From Diadophis punctatus similis (taxonomy: Eukaryota; Chordata; Lepidosauria; Squamata; Dipsadidae): DNA of 64,000 bases. Positions 1-13,360 of this stretch are shown one piece after another (position 1 is the first letter of the stretch; the number at the start of each line of letters is the position of its first letter). The notes beneath the pieces are model-generated. The model worked only from the letters and a program-made list of their open reading frames with translations, made no database searches and was not told where the DNA came from. The stretch is from NCBI GenBank assembly GCA_023053685.1, contig JALIGW010000001.1:48341859-48405858 (forward strand), in the 5' to 3' direction. A program made the translations under genes and the position numbers.

Positions 1-280
1 CCGCCTCTCTGGCTTCCAAACCCCCAGCCAGGGCAGCAGCTGCTCTGTGAGTGCGCTTCCCGCTCTATGGTGACAGCTGGAACTGGAACTGGAACTAAAC
101 AGATCGGCCGAGAGACGCAACGGAGCTGCCAGACTCCAGTAAGACGCATGTCTCGCAGCCCGCCCCGCCTCCTGCACCCCAAAAATAATAAGACACCCCC
201 CCCCCCAATAATAAGGCCAAGGCCATATTTCAGGGGTCAAAAAATATAAGACAGGGTCTTATTTTCAGGGAAACACGGTA
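1..280. mobile_element. Right end of a Tc1/mariner-like MITE (ATAAGAC family)
   Basis: The segment ends in gtcttattttcagggaaac followed by ACGGTA. This is the mirror of the left end ACCGTGTTTCCCCGAAAATA found elsewhere in the window (26970, 21329, 17423). The TA at the border fits a TA target duplication. The left end lies before the window. Confidence 0.45.
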
Positions 281-281
281 T

Positions 282-1460
282 GACCCAGCACAGCAAACAC
301 TGAAATTCTGGAACTTTAAAGTTCCCAACATTTCTGGAGGACATCCAGTTGGAGAAAACTCTTTTATTTCTCTCTACCTGTTTTGTTAAGCAGATGGAAA
401 GCCCGCTTCTTTATATCAGAGCATAGAAGTTGTTAAATTATAGCCACAGATATTTTTGTGTTGTTATAACCAATGAAAATAAAATGACATGCCATATACA
501 GCATTTTTGACCTGGTCATCTCACATATATAGTTTTTCTATTGTTAGAAATAGCTGAACAGACACTTCTTAAAGTACTCAAACCCCCCCCCCCCCCGGTG
601 TTGACTTTGTAAAATATTTAGACATTTCTAGATATCTTGCAAGGTAGACGGGTTCTTTTACGATTTTTTTTACAGAGCCTGTTTCTATAATTACGTGGAT
701 TTGTTTCGATCATTGATAAAGCAATATAATTTTAAAAACCTCACACATAAAAACAATTCACATTTTCTTTCCAATGCATGCATACAAGATCACAGCAATC
801 GATTGTGACTATAGTGAATGGTAGTCAACATTTCTGTTTCACACTAGACTTCATTTGTAACTGATTCAGATTTCTGAACAGATAACATATCCATAGTTTA
901 GGGAATACTATTAGTACAGATACTGATTTTTCCGTCAACCTTTTTGCTAGTTTTGACAAGGCAAAAGTGAATGCTTTTTCCTACCCATCGCAATATTTCT
1001 GATTGCAGCAGGACACATGACATTGTATTATGAACCAAGTATTTCAATCATCTTTTAGCCATTCCAAAGTAGGTATTAGGAAAATTATTAGATGATTGTG
1101 TGAAGTCTCTATTACGTTTTAAAGCTTCAGAGAAGGTATCCTTAATTGCAGATTTCTTGTAAAATGATTAGGGGTTTTTAACGGTCTTGCACATGAGACT
1201 GAGATGCTTTAAATAAACAGGATATGTTTTAATTTACTTAGTATGGATATATATTGCTTAAAATTATTTTAAAACTAATATTCATATAATAAAGACATGA
1301 AATTTTAATAATTTGCAGTTGTCTATTTAAAAATAACTGAATTAGTACTATTTAAAATTAAAGTGACATTTTAACATGTAGAATACAATAAACACAAAGT
1401 CTATTTGAGCAGAAATTGAGTTGTGAAAGTAAATATTGACTAATCATTTTCAATCCTCAG
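282..1460. other. RCOR3 intron, no feature seen
   Basis: AT-rich intronic sequence between the repeat at the window start and the first RCOR3 exon. I see no gene or recognisable repeat. Confidence 0.5.
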
Positions 1461-1539
1461 TGATGATGATGTTGAAGAACCTCACCCTATGGATGGAAAT
1501 GATAGTGATTATGATCCCAAAAAGGAAAGTAAAAAAGAG
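1461..1539 (+). CDS. RCOR3: RCOR3 coding exon, acidic segment
   Basis: Acceptor tcctcag, donor GAG|gtaata. The first base completes a split codon. It encodes [19 protein letters not shown] and then a lysine-rich end. The 5' neighbour exon is outside the window. Confidence 0.93.
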
Positions 1540-4500
1540 GTAATACAAACTGAAGTTAAATTGTCGCCTGAATTGGAGGTTCTGTTTTTATTGCTATATT
1601 TTGGTCTTCAGATGCTGCAATCAGTGATAGGGATCTTATGAAATCGTAAAGGAACTTTAGCAGGGATTTTCGTCCTCTCCCTCACCCTGCATTTATGAGC
1701 AGAATTTAAGTTTTATGACGTTGCTGAGTATGTCAGAGATTTAACGTAATTAATTTCCTGAAAATAGCAATAACACTTAGACTTATATACTGCTTTACAG
1801 TACTTTACAGCCCTCTCTAAGGGGTTTACAGAGTCAGCATATTGCCCCCCAACAATTTGGGTCCTCATTTTATTGACCTTGGAAGGATGGAAGGCTGAGT
1901 CAACCTTGAGCCTGGTGAGATTTGAACTGCCAAATTGCAGGCGGCCAGCAGTCAGCAGAAGTAGCCTGCAGTACTGCACTCTATCCACTGCGCCACAAAT
2001 ACATTGGAATTTGTTTATTTAGAACATGAATATCTGTATCATATAAATATACATTGACATTTACACTGATAGATACAAAATGTAATTTAATTAACACCTA
2101 TAATTATTCTTCCTTCCCACTTGTAATGCAAATATAGTTATTCATTCAGAAATCTCACAAACTACTTATCATTTTAGGGAGTCCTGGCAACATAATGTTT
2201 GAGAACTCCCAACTTACCTGATCATACGTCAGCCATGTGGCCTGTTTTTGCCAAGGAAAACCTATGCAGCTGATTTTATTGTGTTGTCTGATCATATGTG
2301 ATATGAAAAATGTGTTAAGAAAGATTTGAATAATAAAGTGATACAATTAATGTGATAATTTGTTTTTAAAGTACAGTATCATGCTTAATTTAAATAGAAA
2401 CTTTTCGAACATTGCAGGGGAATCATGAGCAGCCTGTGCAGTCCAGCAAAATAGGATTAGGTAGAAGAGAATATCAAAGTTTGCAACATCGTCATCATTC
2501 TCAGCGCTCTAAATGCCGTCCTCCAAAAGGCATGTACTTAACTCAAGAAGATGTGGTAGCGGTTTCATGTAGCCCCAACGCTGCCAATACACTTCTTAGG
2601 CAGCTGGATATGGAGTTGATCTCATTGAAGCGACAGGTATTTTAATTATCAGATTTACTTGGGGGGGGGGGGTAAATATTTTAGGTTCTAGTAAACAGGG
2701 AAATCTGAAACATGCCTATGGTAGATTAAAAATACATTCAGTGTGGGAGTCTCTGGTTATTAAAATAGATTCATGAGTTGAGACTTCAGCATAATTATTG
2801 GTTTTCTCAAGACTACATAGATAGCAATATCAATAGTATTTAGACTTATATACCGCTTCATAGTGCTTTTACAGCCCTCTCTAAGCGATTTACAGAGTCA
2901 GCATATTGCCCCCAACAATCTGGGTCCTCATTTTACCAACGTTGGAAGGATGGAAGGCTGAGTTAGCTTTGAACTCATTAAGATCAAACTCCTAGCAGTG
3001 GGCAGACTTAACCAGCAATACTGCATTCTAACCACTGTGCCACCACGACTTCTTATCTAAATTTATTGACTTCGGTATGAGTAAACTCATTGTTTCAGTT
3101 TTACAGAGTGGTTTTATCAGTAACTTAATCCTGTATTGAACTTTTAGGAGTTAAAGCAGCAGGCTAGAAACCAGATGGTTTTGTGTTCTAGTCCCGCCTG
3201 AGCCATTAAAGTCAATTGGGTGACCTTGGGCTAGCCTCCCTCTCTCTCTTCCCATTGTGGAGAAATAAAGAGGAGGAAAGTGTGTTGGACTTGAGTTATT
3301 TATAAAAACAATAAAGGCAGGATATAAATAAATAAATAATCATATATGATAGAAGTTCCCAAACTTTCTCGGTTCATGGCACCTTTAGGGTTTTAGTAAT
3401 TTTTTCACATTAGTCTTGTAGTATGCAGTGTCCAACAGATGTCAAGTATCACTTCGTTATTCCACAGAACCCCTTTGAGTTTGTCCAGGAGTGTCATGCT
3501 GCAGTTTGGATCCATATAGCGTTAAACTGGGAAAAAAATGGTCTAAACAGATAATAGATAAAATTACACTCTTTCAAATGCTTTCCCATTTTCAGCAAGA
3601 TAAATGTTTAAATGGAGTTATGAGTTTACGTAAATACAAAATAGCATAGGGATGGTAAAACATGGAGAAAGAAGAGAAAACAAGTGGTGATTCTATTCTG
3701 TGATGCTTAATTATGAGAATTTAATTAGGCTCTCCAATGAAACAAATAGTCCTGATTCTTAACTACGTATAAGCAGATAACGGTGTTGGTCTCAGGTTTT
3801 ACGCCAGGAATTCAAGATCTCGTTGGAAGCCACCATTTTATTTCTTGCTGTTTATTTTATAGTTTCTATATGCCACCTCAATTAATATAGATTCTAGGTG
3901 GTGAAAGAAAATACAATCCTAAACCCACATTAAAGCAAACAATACTAATAATATTTAGATAATCTCACACATTTTACTAACCAGGTTTATTCTTTGTGCA
4001 TGGAAGCAGGCAATTGCTTTGCTCCTTGAAACAAGTTTTGTCTCTTCAGAATTTTATTTTATTTCATTTTATTTCTGCTTAGGGCCTTTGTTTAATTTTC
4101 AAGTAATCACTTAGCAGTGAATATTTACACTATTTTATAGCAGCTAATTTTCATTCCTGTTTTGTTCATTGGACAAGGTCCAGAATGCTAAACAAGTAAA
4201 CAGTGCACTTAAGCAGAAAATTGAAGGTGGAATAGATGAATTCAAACCTCCTGAGGTGAGTCACTGAAATGTAGGCGAATTTTCAGTATTGCTATTGTGC
4301 TGGGAACTGAAGAGAATTCTGAAAGTATTTTGCTTCGATGAAAAAAAAATGGATAGGAACCCTATATTTTAAAGCATGTTTAAAATGTATCTAAAATATT
4401 TTATATGTTTTATTGAATGACGACATTTCATTCAATGCAAGTTCAAAAGCAAATTTCATTCCGTCATAAAATAAAGACGTAAACAGAATTTAACAATGTA

Positions 4501-7500
4501 TTTTTGAGAGGGTTGCTCCAACTTTCACCCTAGATTGTAGCCATTAGTTGGCATACAAAAATCCAGTGGAAATTTCAGTGTACTTGCCAGTCTGTATGAG
4601 TGATTGTCTCATTTGTTTAAACTCTGGAATGGATAAGATCTGTTGCATTAAAAAAGAATGGAGACAGCACCTTCTTACAGGAAGTGCAATAGCTCAATAT
4701 CACAGCAGTGCATTGCAGGCAGAGGGTTCCAACTTCTAAATGTCCCTATCATTTTCATGTAAGGTTTCATAAAATTCTTCTTTAAACTTTGAAGAATCAA
4801 TGCTACCTTTAGATAATATATTTTGGATGCCATCTGTTATTACTTTAGCTAGCATGCCCAGTAGCATGGGTTTGTGGGAGTTGTGGTTCAGAATATCTAG
4901 AAAGCATCAGTTTGCCTATCACAGAGATCGACCAAGAATCTAATGTTTTAAAATATATTTTTGTATTCCTAATTCAGTTCATGGAGTTCTGGGGAAAACA
5001 TATTAAGCTACTGAAATTGGCAAATGTAAATCTAGGTAATTGAAAGGTGGCCTTGTCGCTGAAATTTTCACTGTTTTCAGATATTTAATGGTTTCCTATG
5101 TGCTGTCATTCTTTGTTTCTTAATAGGCAAATCAAAAAATAAATGCCCGTTGGACAACAGAAGAACAACTTCTTGCAGTTCAAGGTACATTAGTGTTACT
5201 AATATTTTCTTTCAGATTGTAATTCTTGACATTCTGAAAACATTTTTTTTTAATGTGGCCATATGTACTTGTGTTTGTTGGGGCAGGAAAGAGTGGCAAG
5301 TGAGGAAATACATATGATACAAATACCACAACATATTCAAATTTTGGAATGCTAATAAATAAGGATGGAATTTGCACTGTGACATAATTTCATCATTTTA
5401 AAGTCAGAAAATATGGATAATGTGACTAGTTTAAAATAGAATTAAGGGTGTTTTTTTTCTCTGCTGCCTTATTAAAGCCTGTCAGGCATTACAGTTTATT
5501 CAAAACATGTAAATAAAATGAAAATAATAAGTTGAAAGATAAAATAGAGAGCATAGATTCAGAGCGACTCACCCATCACAATTGTTTGCTTAAAAGGAGG
5601 TGGCCAACTGCAAAAAGACGGGATGACTTTCCCAGTGGGAAAGCTGGAAAAGTTGAGATGTAGACATTGTTTTGAGAAGGAATCTTGCTAGAGACACTTC
5701 TGTTAAAAAATTGTCACTAAAAGGTTTAATCTTATTTTTAAAATACAATTTAAACATTTACAGTATCTGGAATATTGAAGATACTGTCCCAATTCTGCAT
5801 ATACCAGTGATGGCGAACCTATGGCACGCGTGCCACAAGTGGCACGCGGAGCCATATTGGTGGGCACGCGAGCTCAGGTCTGGAAGGTTGGGAAGTTGGG
5901 AAATGCGCCATTTCTGGCCTCCGGAGGGCCTCCAGGGGGGTGGGGAAGGCCATTATCGCCCTCCCTAGGCTCCTAGAAAGACTCTGAAGCCTGGGGAGAG
6001 CAAAAAAACGGGACTTCCGGTCCAACCAGAGTTGGCAAAAGGGGCCATTTTCTGCCTCTGGAGGGCCTCCAGGGGGGTGGGGAAGGCTGCTTTCGCTCTC
6101 CCCAGGCTCCTAGAAAGGTTTTGAAGCCTGGGGAGAGAAAAAACAGGTGTGCCATCGCATGCCAGGAGTGGGGGGTGTCACGTGCGCATGGAATTATGGG
6201 TGTGGGCACACATGTGCATGACCCCCCCATACTCCCCCCCCTTTTGGCATGCGAACCAAAAAAGGTTCGCCATCACTGGCATATATGTACACAAAAAAAT
6301 CCATTGGTTAAATTATTTTTCTTGGCTGAAGTTCTATATTCATTTCCTTAGTAATAACCAATAGAATAGTATTGGTCGGTGAACTTATTTCATGGACATT
6401 CTGAGTCTCTATTTTAGTATGTTATTTCATTCAATGGAGTAACATTTCAGTCTGGAATCATCTCCATATCATGACTTCCAGTGGATTAGTGGAGTACCAG
6501 AGATTTAGAAATGGATGCCTCTGGAGTCTGTGTGCTGAGCAGTTCCCATTGATAAAGACCATCAGGTTCCTGAGATTTATATGGAACAGGGCTGGCTGAA
6601 ATCAAATCACTTGGTCCTATTATCACTTTAATTGAACTGATTGAACTAGTTTAATTGCTTTTTCACGCAATGACATTGCTTACTGATGAATTTGCTTATC
6701 AAGTAAATGAAACAGGCACCACACTTTGCTGTTATTTATTCACTCAGACTTCTTTTATATACGTGAATACATGATAGCAGGCCATGCAAAAGTATGCAAA
6801 AATTCAGACATTCCACTGAAAGAAGAGGGCTTTTTTCCCCACAGAAATGTCCCCCCCCCACAGAAATAACTAATAAACAGTTATTCTGGTTATAATTTAC
6901 CTAATTAAAAAGTTTTGAGTCAGATAAATGATACAGTGAATGAACTGTGGTACTCTTGGAACGAGTGATATTCACAATATGACAATTTGATCAGTAAAAT
7001 ACACCAACTACAAACAATATTAGTGTTCTCCCCTGTGATCAATCTTTATAGAAGCACGACTGCTTTTAAAATTGTAGTCTCCTGTAGAGGACATATATAT
7101 CATGCAGATTTTTACTTATTAACTTGAATCTTAATTATTTATTCTTTTTTAAGGTGTCCGCAAATATGGTAAAGATTTTCAAGCTATTGCTGATGTAATC
7201 GGCAATAAGACTGTTGGCCAAGTGAAGAACTTCTTTGTAAACTACAGGCGTCGTTTTAACTTAGAGGAGGTATTGCAGGAGTGGGAAGCAGAACAAGGAA
7301 CCCTGGCTTCTAATGGTGATGCTTCTGCTTTAGGGGAGGACACAAAAAATGCTAATGTGTCATCAGGAAAAAGTACAGATGAAGAAGATGAGGTGTGTTT
7401 CTGTGTAGCAAATCTTAAATAAGCATGAGTTCAGAAATGGCATTTACCTTTCCTATCACAAAATGTAATATTTAACTCAAAATGGGGTGCTCAATCAACA

Positions 7501-8202
7501 GTGTTGGAAGCTTAACACCTCCTGATTTGTAGAGCTCTCTCCTCATTGGGATTATGTTAGCCAAACACTTCCAATCTGAGCTGCCTCTGGTTCTTCCCAC
7601 AGTTCTAGTGATACTACTAATATGAAAAACGTAGCTGAATAATCCTGAATAGTATTAGATTTTCTTTTTTATATATTGAATATTTTATTTCCTTACATTG
7701 CTAAATAATTTGGAACTGGTTGTTTTCAAAGAAGGGTTTCTTAGCTACAAATATGGCCACACTAACAGTGCTTTCCTGTTTCTGGAGGTAGCAACAACCC
7801 AGACTGCATGATTATGAAGAACGGCTGCTTTTACATATTTTATCACTTTATTTATAGGCCCAGATCCCACAGACTCCTCATTGTGTAGGGTCTTCTCCAC
7901 CAGCCCAGGCGTCTACTCCAACACCAGCAACCCCTGTAACAACTTTGAACCAGCCTCCTCCATTGCTTCGTCCAACCCTTCCGGCTGCTCCAGCTCTCCA
8001 TCGTCAGCCTCCACCACTACAGCAACAAGCTCGGTTTATTCAACCAAGGCCAACCCTAAACCAGCCCCCTCCACCACTCATCCGTCCAGCTAATTCCATG
8101 CCTCCTCGCCTAAACCCAAGACCAGCACTATCCTCCACTGGCGGGCCACAGCCACCTTCACTTATTGGAATCCAGACAGAATCACAGTCCTCGCTGCATT
8201 AA
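1461..8202 (+). CDS. RCOR3: REST corepressor 3, 3' part (six coding exons)
   Basis: CoREST-family scaffold that joins the histone demethylase LSD1 and HDAC1/2 to chromatin in the nucleus. Coding exons seen: 1461-1539, 2418-2636, 4178-4255, 5127-5184, 7154-7392 and 7858-8202, with AG/GT borders and compatible phases. They give the last 338 residues, ending in a TAA at 8200-8202. The second exon carries the [15 protein letters not shown] linker. The third is the helical stretch [13 protein letters not shown] that in CoREST pairs with the LSD1 tower. Exons four and five encode the second SANT domain, from [14 protein letters not shown] to [12 protein letters not shown]. The last exon is a proline-rich tail ending in QSSLH. 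The ELM2 and first SANT domains must lie upstream of the window. Near-identity to remembered vertebrate RCOR3, especially [20 protein letters not shown], separates it from RCOR1 and RCOR2. The reading frame has no breaks. Confidence 0.96.
1763..2000 (-). mobile_element. Sauria-type SINE
   Basis: Reverse copy of the tRNA-derived squamate SINE. Read on the minus strand it has the GTGGCGCAGTGG box, the ACCCAGATTGTTGGGG block and a tail of short TTGCTATT repeats. It lies in an RCOR3 intron. Confidence 0.85.
2418..2636 (+). CDS. RCOR3: RCOR3 coding exon, linker region
   Basis: A 73-codon exon in phase 0 on both sides (acceptor attgcag, donor CGACAG|gtattt). It contains [20 protein letters not shown] and [18 protein letters not shown], the conserved LSD1-contacting linker of CoREST proteins. 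Confidence 0.95.
2822..3050 (-). mobile_element. Sauria-type SINE
   Basis: Same family and orientation as the copy at 1763-2000. It is diverged in the tRNA-like part but keeps the CAGATTGTTGGGGGCAATAT block. Confidence 0.83.
3125..3345 (+). mobile_element. Second tRNA-derived SINE family, MIR/CORE-like
   Basis: tRNA-like head (GGCTAGAAACCAGATGG), the block GTGACCTTGGGCTAG and an (AAAT)n end. Minus-strand relatives lie at 11370-11585 and 16335-16450. Family assignment is tentative. Confidence 0.5.
4178..4255 (+). CDS. RCOR3: RCOR3 coding exon, LSD1 tower-binding helix
   Basis: A 26-codon exon (acceptor ggacaag, donor CCTGAG|gtgagt) encoding [14 protein letters not shown] and then [10 protein letters not shown]. 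The acceptor has a weak pyrimidine tract but the protein match is clear. Confidence 0.94.
5127..5184 (+). CDS. RCOR3: RCOR3 coding exon, start of SANT2
   Basis: A 58-nt exon (acceptor ttaatag, donor CAAG|gtacat) encoding [19 protein letters not shown]. The last G completes a glycine with the next exon. Confidence 0.94.
5805..6278. mobile_element. hAT-type MITE, CAGTGATGGCGAACC family
   Basis: Terminal inverted repeats CAGTGATGGCGAACCT and AGGTTCGCCATCACTG. The flanking 8-mers gcatatac and gcatatat differ at one base. The interior is GC-rich with repeated blocks and has no transposase. Confidence 0.85.
7154..7392 (+). CDS. RCOR3: RCOR3 coding exon, rest of SANT2
   Basis: A 239-nt exon encoding [39 protein letters not shown] and an acidic serine-rich end (KSTDEEDE). 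Donor GAG|gtgtgt. Reading through the donor meets a stop at 7420-7422, so an unspliced form would end ten codons later. Confidence 0.95.
7858..8202 (+). CDS. RCOR3: RCOR3 last coding exon, proline-rich tail
   Basis: Acceptor tttatag, then [11 protein letters not shown] and a long proline/glutamine-rich tail to a TAA at 8200-8202. Two other frames also stay open here because of base composition; they are not genes. Confidence 0.95.
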   Translation, partial: AQIPQTPHCVGSSPPAQASTPTPATPVTTLNQPPPLLRPTLPAAPALHRQPPPLQQQARFIQPRPTLNQPPPPLIRPANSMPPRLNPRPALSSTGGPQPPSLIGIQTESQSSLH

Positions 8203-10590
8203 ACAAATAGGACAGAACTATGGTAATTAAAGTAGTATCTGTGTCTCTTTTCCTCAGCTAATGAAGAGGTGAAGGGAGGGAAAGCAAGCTTTCCACAGTA
8301 TTGAACTGTCACAGAAGGTGAAGAAGGTGGAAATGGATATATAATATGCGAATGATCTGAGTGAGAGAAACTTCAGTGCAGTAGATTATTGCAAAGAAAA
8401 CCATGTCTACAAAGTCAGCATTTTACAAAGCTAACTTCTTTTTAAAAAAGAAAAGAAAATTCACTGCACTATGACTTCAACTGATTTTTAGTCTTATTTA
8501 TTTTATAAAATCCTTTGTATTCAACTTCATGGAAGTAAACCATCTGGATAGTGTAAGAGTTTCAATTTAAGATTCAAACAGGGCTGTAAATGTTGATAAA
8601 CTGGGGAAATTATTTTTACATTTTCCTATGTTAGGAGCGCAAGTATTACTGACAAGCCTGCCATTCAGATTTTGACAGATACCACCACTTCGTACATTTT
8701 TCTAGGCTTGTATTTTCTATATTTCTTCATAAAGTACTTTTCTTCAGTCTACTTGTTGGAAAAGTCTTGAAGAGTGCAAAGCTAAGGTACTAAAGAGGTT
8801 CAACTATATATGTGGTCTTCTGATACTGGAAACATGACTTGCTAGTGCAAATTCTGTGGACAGCAAGTGAGTTACCATTTGCATCCAACACTAGTAGCCA
8901 GGTGGCTAATAAAGTCACAGTTGTCTTCTTTTTAATAAACTTTGTAGTACTACTTCTTACCTAAAATTTTATTCTATTAAGTTCTAGAACTAATTTAGCA
9001 AGGAATGCTGAATTCCATACATATCGGGGCACGGTGAAACAGTCAAATATTGAGAATGTTTCCTGCTTCATTTCTTGGTCTCTTTTTGCTGTTTCTTGCC
9101 AATCCATGTCCCCTCATTTTTTTTCTTGGTATAAAAAAATATGCCAATTCATGCTTTATTTAATCAGTTGGAGTTTAACTTTACGTAATCAGTTGGAGTT
9201 TATAATCAAAGTGACATGCTTTTAATTTTGGGCAAGAACTACCAAGCGATGAAAATCTATTTTCTGAAAGATGTTCATCTCTTTAATACAATTGACTTCC
9301 CCACTTCTTACTTAAAGCAACAGTGTTTAACTTTCAAAGTTAAAATTCAGGATGATTTCATGCATAGCAAAGCTGTACTAGTCTCTTATGTACTGCATTT
9401 TACAGCTCAAATATCAAAACTTTTAGACTAACACTTTATCATGATTAAGGTGTTAAAGGGATTTGCCCATTAACTTTCATGTTCTTAATTTTTTTAAATT
9501 CTTATTTAAATCAAATTTCATTTGTACTATATTAAATAGAAATTCCTTCAATGGATGTCTCTTGTACATTATCTGTATCCAACCAGAGTGTTTGGTTTTT
9601 AATACTGGCTTTTCAGTGGGGGGGTGGGGGAAAGCATCACTATCCCTTGCCAGAATTCTTGGTACTTCGCTATATTTGACCTTTGGTTCCAATGTCAATA
9701 TTAATCCACTGGAATTCTTCCAATCTGCCATAGTCCTGTTTGTGCATTTTGGCATAACTCTCTAAATACCAAACTATTAACAATGCATCTTCAGTATTTA
9801 AATATGTAGATCAGGTTTCCCGGTGACTGTATTGTCTTTTTTTTTTTTTTTTTGGCTAACTTTTGTCTTGTCTCTTGTTGCTAGAACTTCAGTATGCAGA
9901 AGATTGGGTGCTGCCATTTAAATGGCAATTTTAGACTATCGAAACTATAACTGGGCACTTGTGTGTTTGGGTATGATGGTATGGTATGTAGTATAAATAC
10001 TGCTTTACATACGCTATGCCACACAGTGACAAAATGTTTAGCATTTGTAGTACTGAATATGTACATAGCAAAATGTTGTCCTTTTAAAAAATTGTGTGCT
10101 TTCCAGATTATGTGCATACAGCTTGCACGTCCTGTTTTGGGTAGGGGGTTGTGTTAAGCAGTGTTTTTGCCTGGAGGAGTGAAATGCTTGCTGCTTAATC
10201 AAAGAATTAAAGTTTCCAAGGAATCTGTGTCTATTTTTATGTACCTTGTAATGGTTTAAGATACTTAGGCCCTATACTGTGATTCTCTTCTAAATTCATT
10301 TATATTTTTTTAAAGATTAGAAATAAAACTATACAATTTTTTTTTCATTTCAAAGAAATTTTCTTTTTGGGCAATATTATAAAAATCTAGTTTGACTTTG
10401 TACCATTTCTACAAACCACAATCTATTCATCTTGGTTTATTTTTGTCACTTTATGAAATGTAAAAAAAAAATTGCACTCCCTTTTAAGTTGGGCAAAAAT
10501 TTATTTCTTACAGTGGTTATGACAAATGTAACTTTGCATCTTCTTTTTATGTACAGTTTTCAGTTACAATAAAGAAATATAAAAACTTTT
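8203..10590 (+). other. RCOR3: RCOR3 3' untranslated region
   Basis: AT-rich sequence with no reading frame worth calling and no recognised repeat. AATAAA hexamers stand at about 10322 and at 10568-10573. The second is taken as the main poly(A) signal, so the end near 10590 is inferred. Confidence 0.7.
10568..10573 (+). terminator. RCOR3: Poly(A) signal AATAAA, RCOR3
   Basis: Canonical hexamer 2.4 kb after the stop codon. An upstream copy at 10322-10327 could give a shorter transcript. Confidence 0.6.
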
Positions 10591-10599
10591 AAATGAATG

Positions 10600-13352
10600 G
10601 CCATCTATAAGGCCTATGTGTATATTTGGAGAAAATATTTCTAGGCTAAAATATTACGTGGTTTGACTATACATGCAGACTGGATACTTGATAATATCCT
10701 TTTTTAATTAAATTTAAAATGATGGGACACTAAATTCTTGATATTGCAGTTATATATTCTTAAACACAAAAAAAGTAAGGCCTGGCCTGTAAGACAGGTA
10801 TGTGGGACACACATTGTATAGCTTTTAGAATATAGGATTGCATAATTTTGAAATGGTTAGATTTATTCTTATATCCATTAATCTGTCACATCTGAATAAT
10901 ATAATAACATAATAGTAATAAAAATAAAAGATTAGAGAATCTTTTAATCTTTATAAACTGTTCTGAGGTTAAGCTAATTGATGAAAGTTAAGAATACATT
11001 AGAACAATCTTGAACTTTTCGAAGAGATTTTCTGTTAAAAGTGGAGTATAAGCATAGAAAAGACTTCCATCAAATAGCTTTCTAATACTTCCTGGCAAAA
11101 TCATTCAAAGACTTGTGGCAATCAGGTTTGCAAATTCATTTGCAACCTACATTTCTTTTTCATGTTTTGCTTCTATATTCTATCTTCCCTCAAAGATGCC
11201 AAAGCTAACAATATGTATAATCTCCTCTGATCATTATGCAAATAGATTTAAAAGAGAAGGGAAAATTAAAATAATAAAAATGTGTTATCAAGAATTTTCT
11301 TCCATATTTTTTCTTTACTTCTTTCCCAAGCCCAGTTATGAACATGGTAGATAGCTGGTTGTTTATTCATGCATATTTGTATTGTTTATATCCTGCCTTT
11401 TTATTATTTTTTACAAATAAGGCGGCAAACATCCAACACATCTCCTATTTTTCCCAAACTAACCTGTTGGGTTGAGAGAGAATGACTGGCCCAAGGTAAT
11501 CCAGCTGACTTTTATGGCTAAGGCGGGACTGGAACTCACAGTCTCTTGCTTTCTAGTCTGGTGTTTTAACCACCAGACCATATATTACCTTTATTAATAA
11601 CAATTTGGCACTTTAGTTCTGACATTTATATTTATTTATGTATTAAATTTATATGCCGTCCAGCTTGCTATCCAAAGTGACTAGGTAGCTTGCAATAGGA
11701 ATATGAAATCCAATCAAAATGACAAAAATGGCACTGAATGCTGCAGCAAACTCCACCTTTTTTGTACATGGGTGCATATTCTATTGCTTTCAAAATAAAC
11801 TTCACTCTAAACTTCTATTTCCACTGGTTATGTGTCAGTGGTAAACAAACTTGGCTAATTGTCACATTAAGATTCTCCATAAAGTTTATTTGACATTATT
11901 TGATCACTAGCGTACCCGGCCACGCATTGCTGTGGGTCAGTCTGGTTAAATGGAAAAGAAAGAAAAGAGAAAGCGCACGTTTGTAATATGTTTAATTTCA
12001 CAATGCTTGTGGGTTGGTGTCAACGTGTTTGTCTGACAGGGAGCCATTGGGAGGGGCCTTTCTTCCCCCTACTCCCATGCCCATCATCCCTGCCCTCTCC
12101 CTTCCCCATCCCATGCGCTCCTCTTTCCTGCCCTTTCTACAATCCTGACATTTTCCCCAAATCCACCAGGGGGCGCCATCTGCCTTGGAACCATTGAAAG
12201 GGGCCTTCCCCCTACTCCCATGCCCATCATCCCTGCCCTTTCCCTTCCCCCTCCCATGCTCTCCTCTTTCCTGCCCTTTCTACGATCATGACACTTTCCC
12301 CAAATCCACCAGGGGGCGCCATGTGCCCCGGACAGGGAACCATTGAGAGGGGCCTTTCTTCCCCCTACTCCCATGCCCATCATCCCTGCCCTCTCCTATT
12401 TATATAGATCTATTTATATAGATTTCCCTCAGCTTGGCTCAGAAATGTTTGTCCAGCAGAGGGCGCTGGTTTTCAACAAAATCATGTTTTACCTGTTTTC
12501 AAGAAAATCATGTTTTTACCTGTCACAGGTGTGACATCTATATAATATAGGTATATAATAACACTCTCGTATTTGAATGCAACGTTGTGTCAAAATTTCA
12601 AAGCAATCGGTGAAGTACTTTCGGAGATCTTAGATCATTCCCAAACGAACAGTTACATTTTTATTTATATAGATTAACCCAGTCTTTCACGTATCCTTCG
12701 TGTCTATCAAACCAACACCATTGTGAAAAGTGATGCAGACAAATATAACATGTAAGTAAAAAAAATGAGATCATGGAGGTGTTGCAAAGCTGTGAATACC
12801 AATCATGGTATAACTTTGAACGGTCACTAAATGAACTGTTGTAAATCGAGGACCCACCTGTACTAAAACTTCTGAACAGGGGACTAGATTTGCAGAAACA
12901 TTGGTAGAGATAACGCAAATATAGCCTCTGATTCCGCTTAAAAATGAGTTATGAGAATCAGTAGGGATCTCAGGCAGAAGGCTGCTGTCTACACTGTATT
13001 TGCTTCCATGATGGTCCACTGTCCATTCCTAACAGCAGGTGGCAATGTAATCATCACTGTTTGAAAATCTTGAGAGGGAGTTCCCCACTGTTCTATAGGC
13101 AGCCTGTTCCTCTGCTTGGGAACTTTTAGTGTCAGGAGATTCCCCTCAATATTCATCTATATTGACACACATTTCAACTCTGACTCTCAATTCTTTCTTT
13201 TGATCCTGTTCTCCTTCCAGAGGAAAACGCATCCGCTCTCTTCTGCACCTTAAAAGCCTTTCAGATGCCTGCAGACCATTACGATACTTGCTCTTAAATT
13301 TTAACTTTTGTCAGCTCAACACGCCTACGCCACCCCCGTACAGTCAAGGTTT
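10600..13352. other. RCOR3-TRAF5 intergenic region
   Basis: No gene seen. It holds a MIR/CORE-like SINE on the minus strand (about 11370-11585), an interspersed repeat from about 11908 to 12675 (GTACCCGGCCACGC start, TTTATATAGA end) with an internal tandem repeat, and old diverged repeat sequence at 12690-12870. Confidence 0.6.
12044..12396. repeat. Tandem repeat, about 147-bp unit, 2.4 copies
   Basis: Units start with ccattg(g/a)(g/a)aggggcct at 12044, 12191 and 12340, each followed by CCCCCTACTCCCATGCCCAT and the AGGGGGCGCC box. It lies inside a larger interspersed repeat. An open frame on the minus strand here is an artefact of the repetition. Confidence 0.85.
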
Positions 13353-13360
13353 GCTTAAGG

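Noticed and set aside
12084..12383. 99-codon minus-strand frame with repeated motifs
   Set aside because: Translation of the 147-bp tandem repeat.
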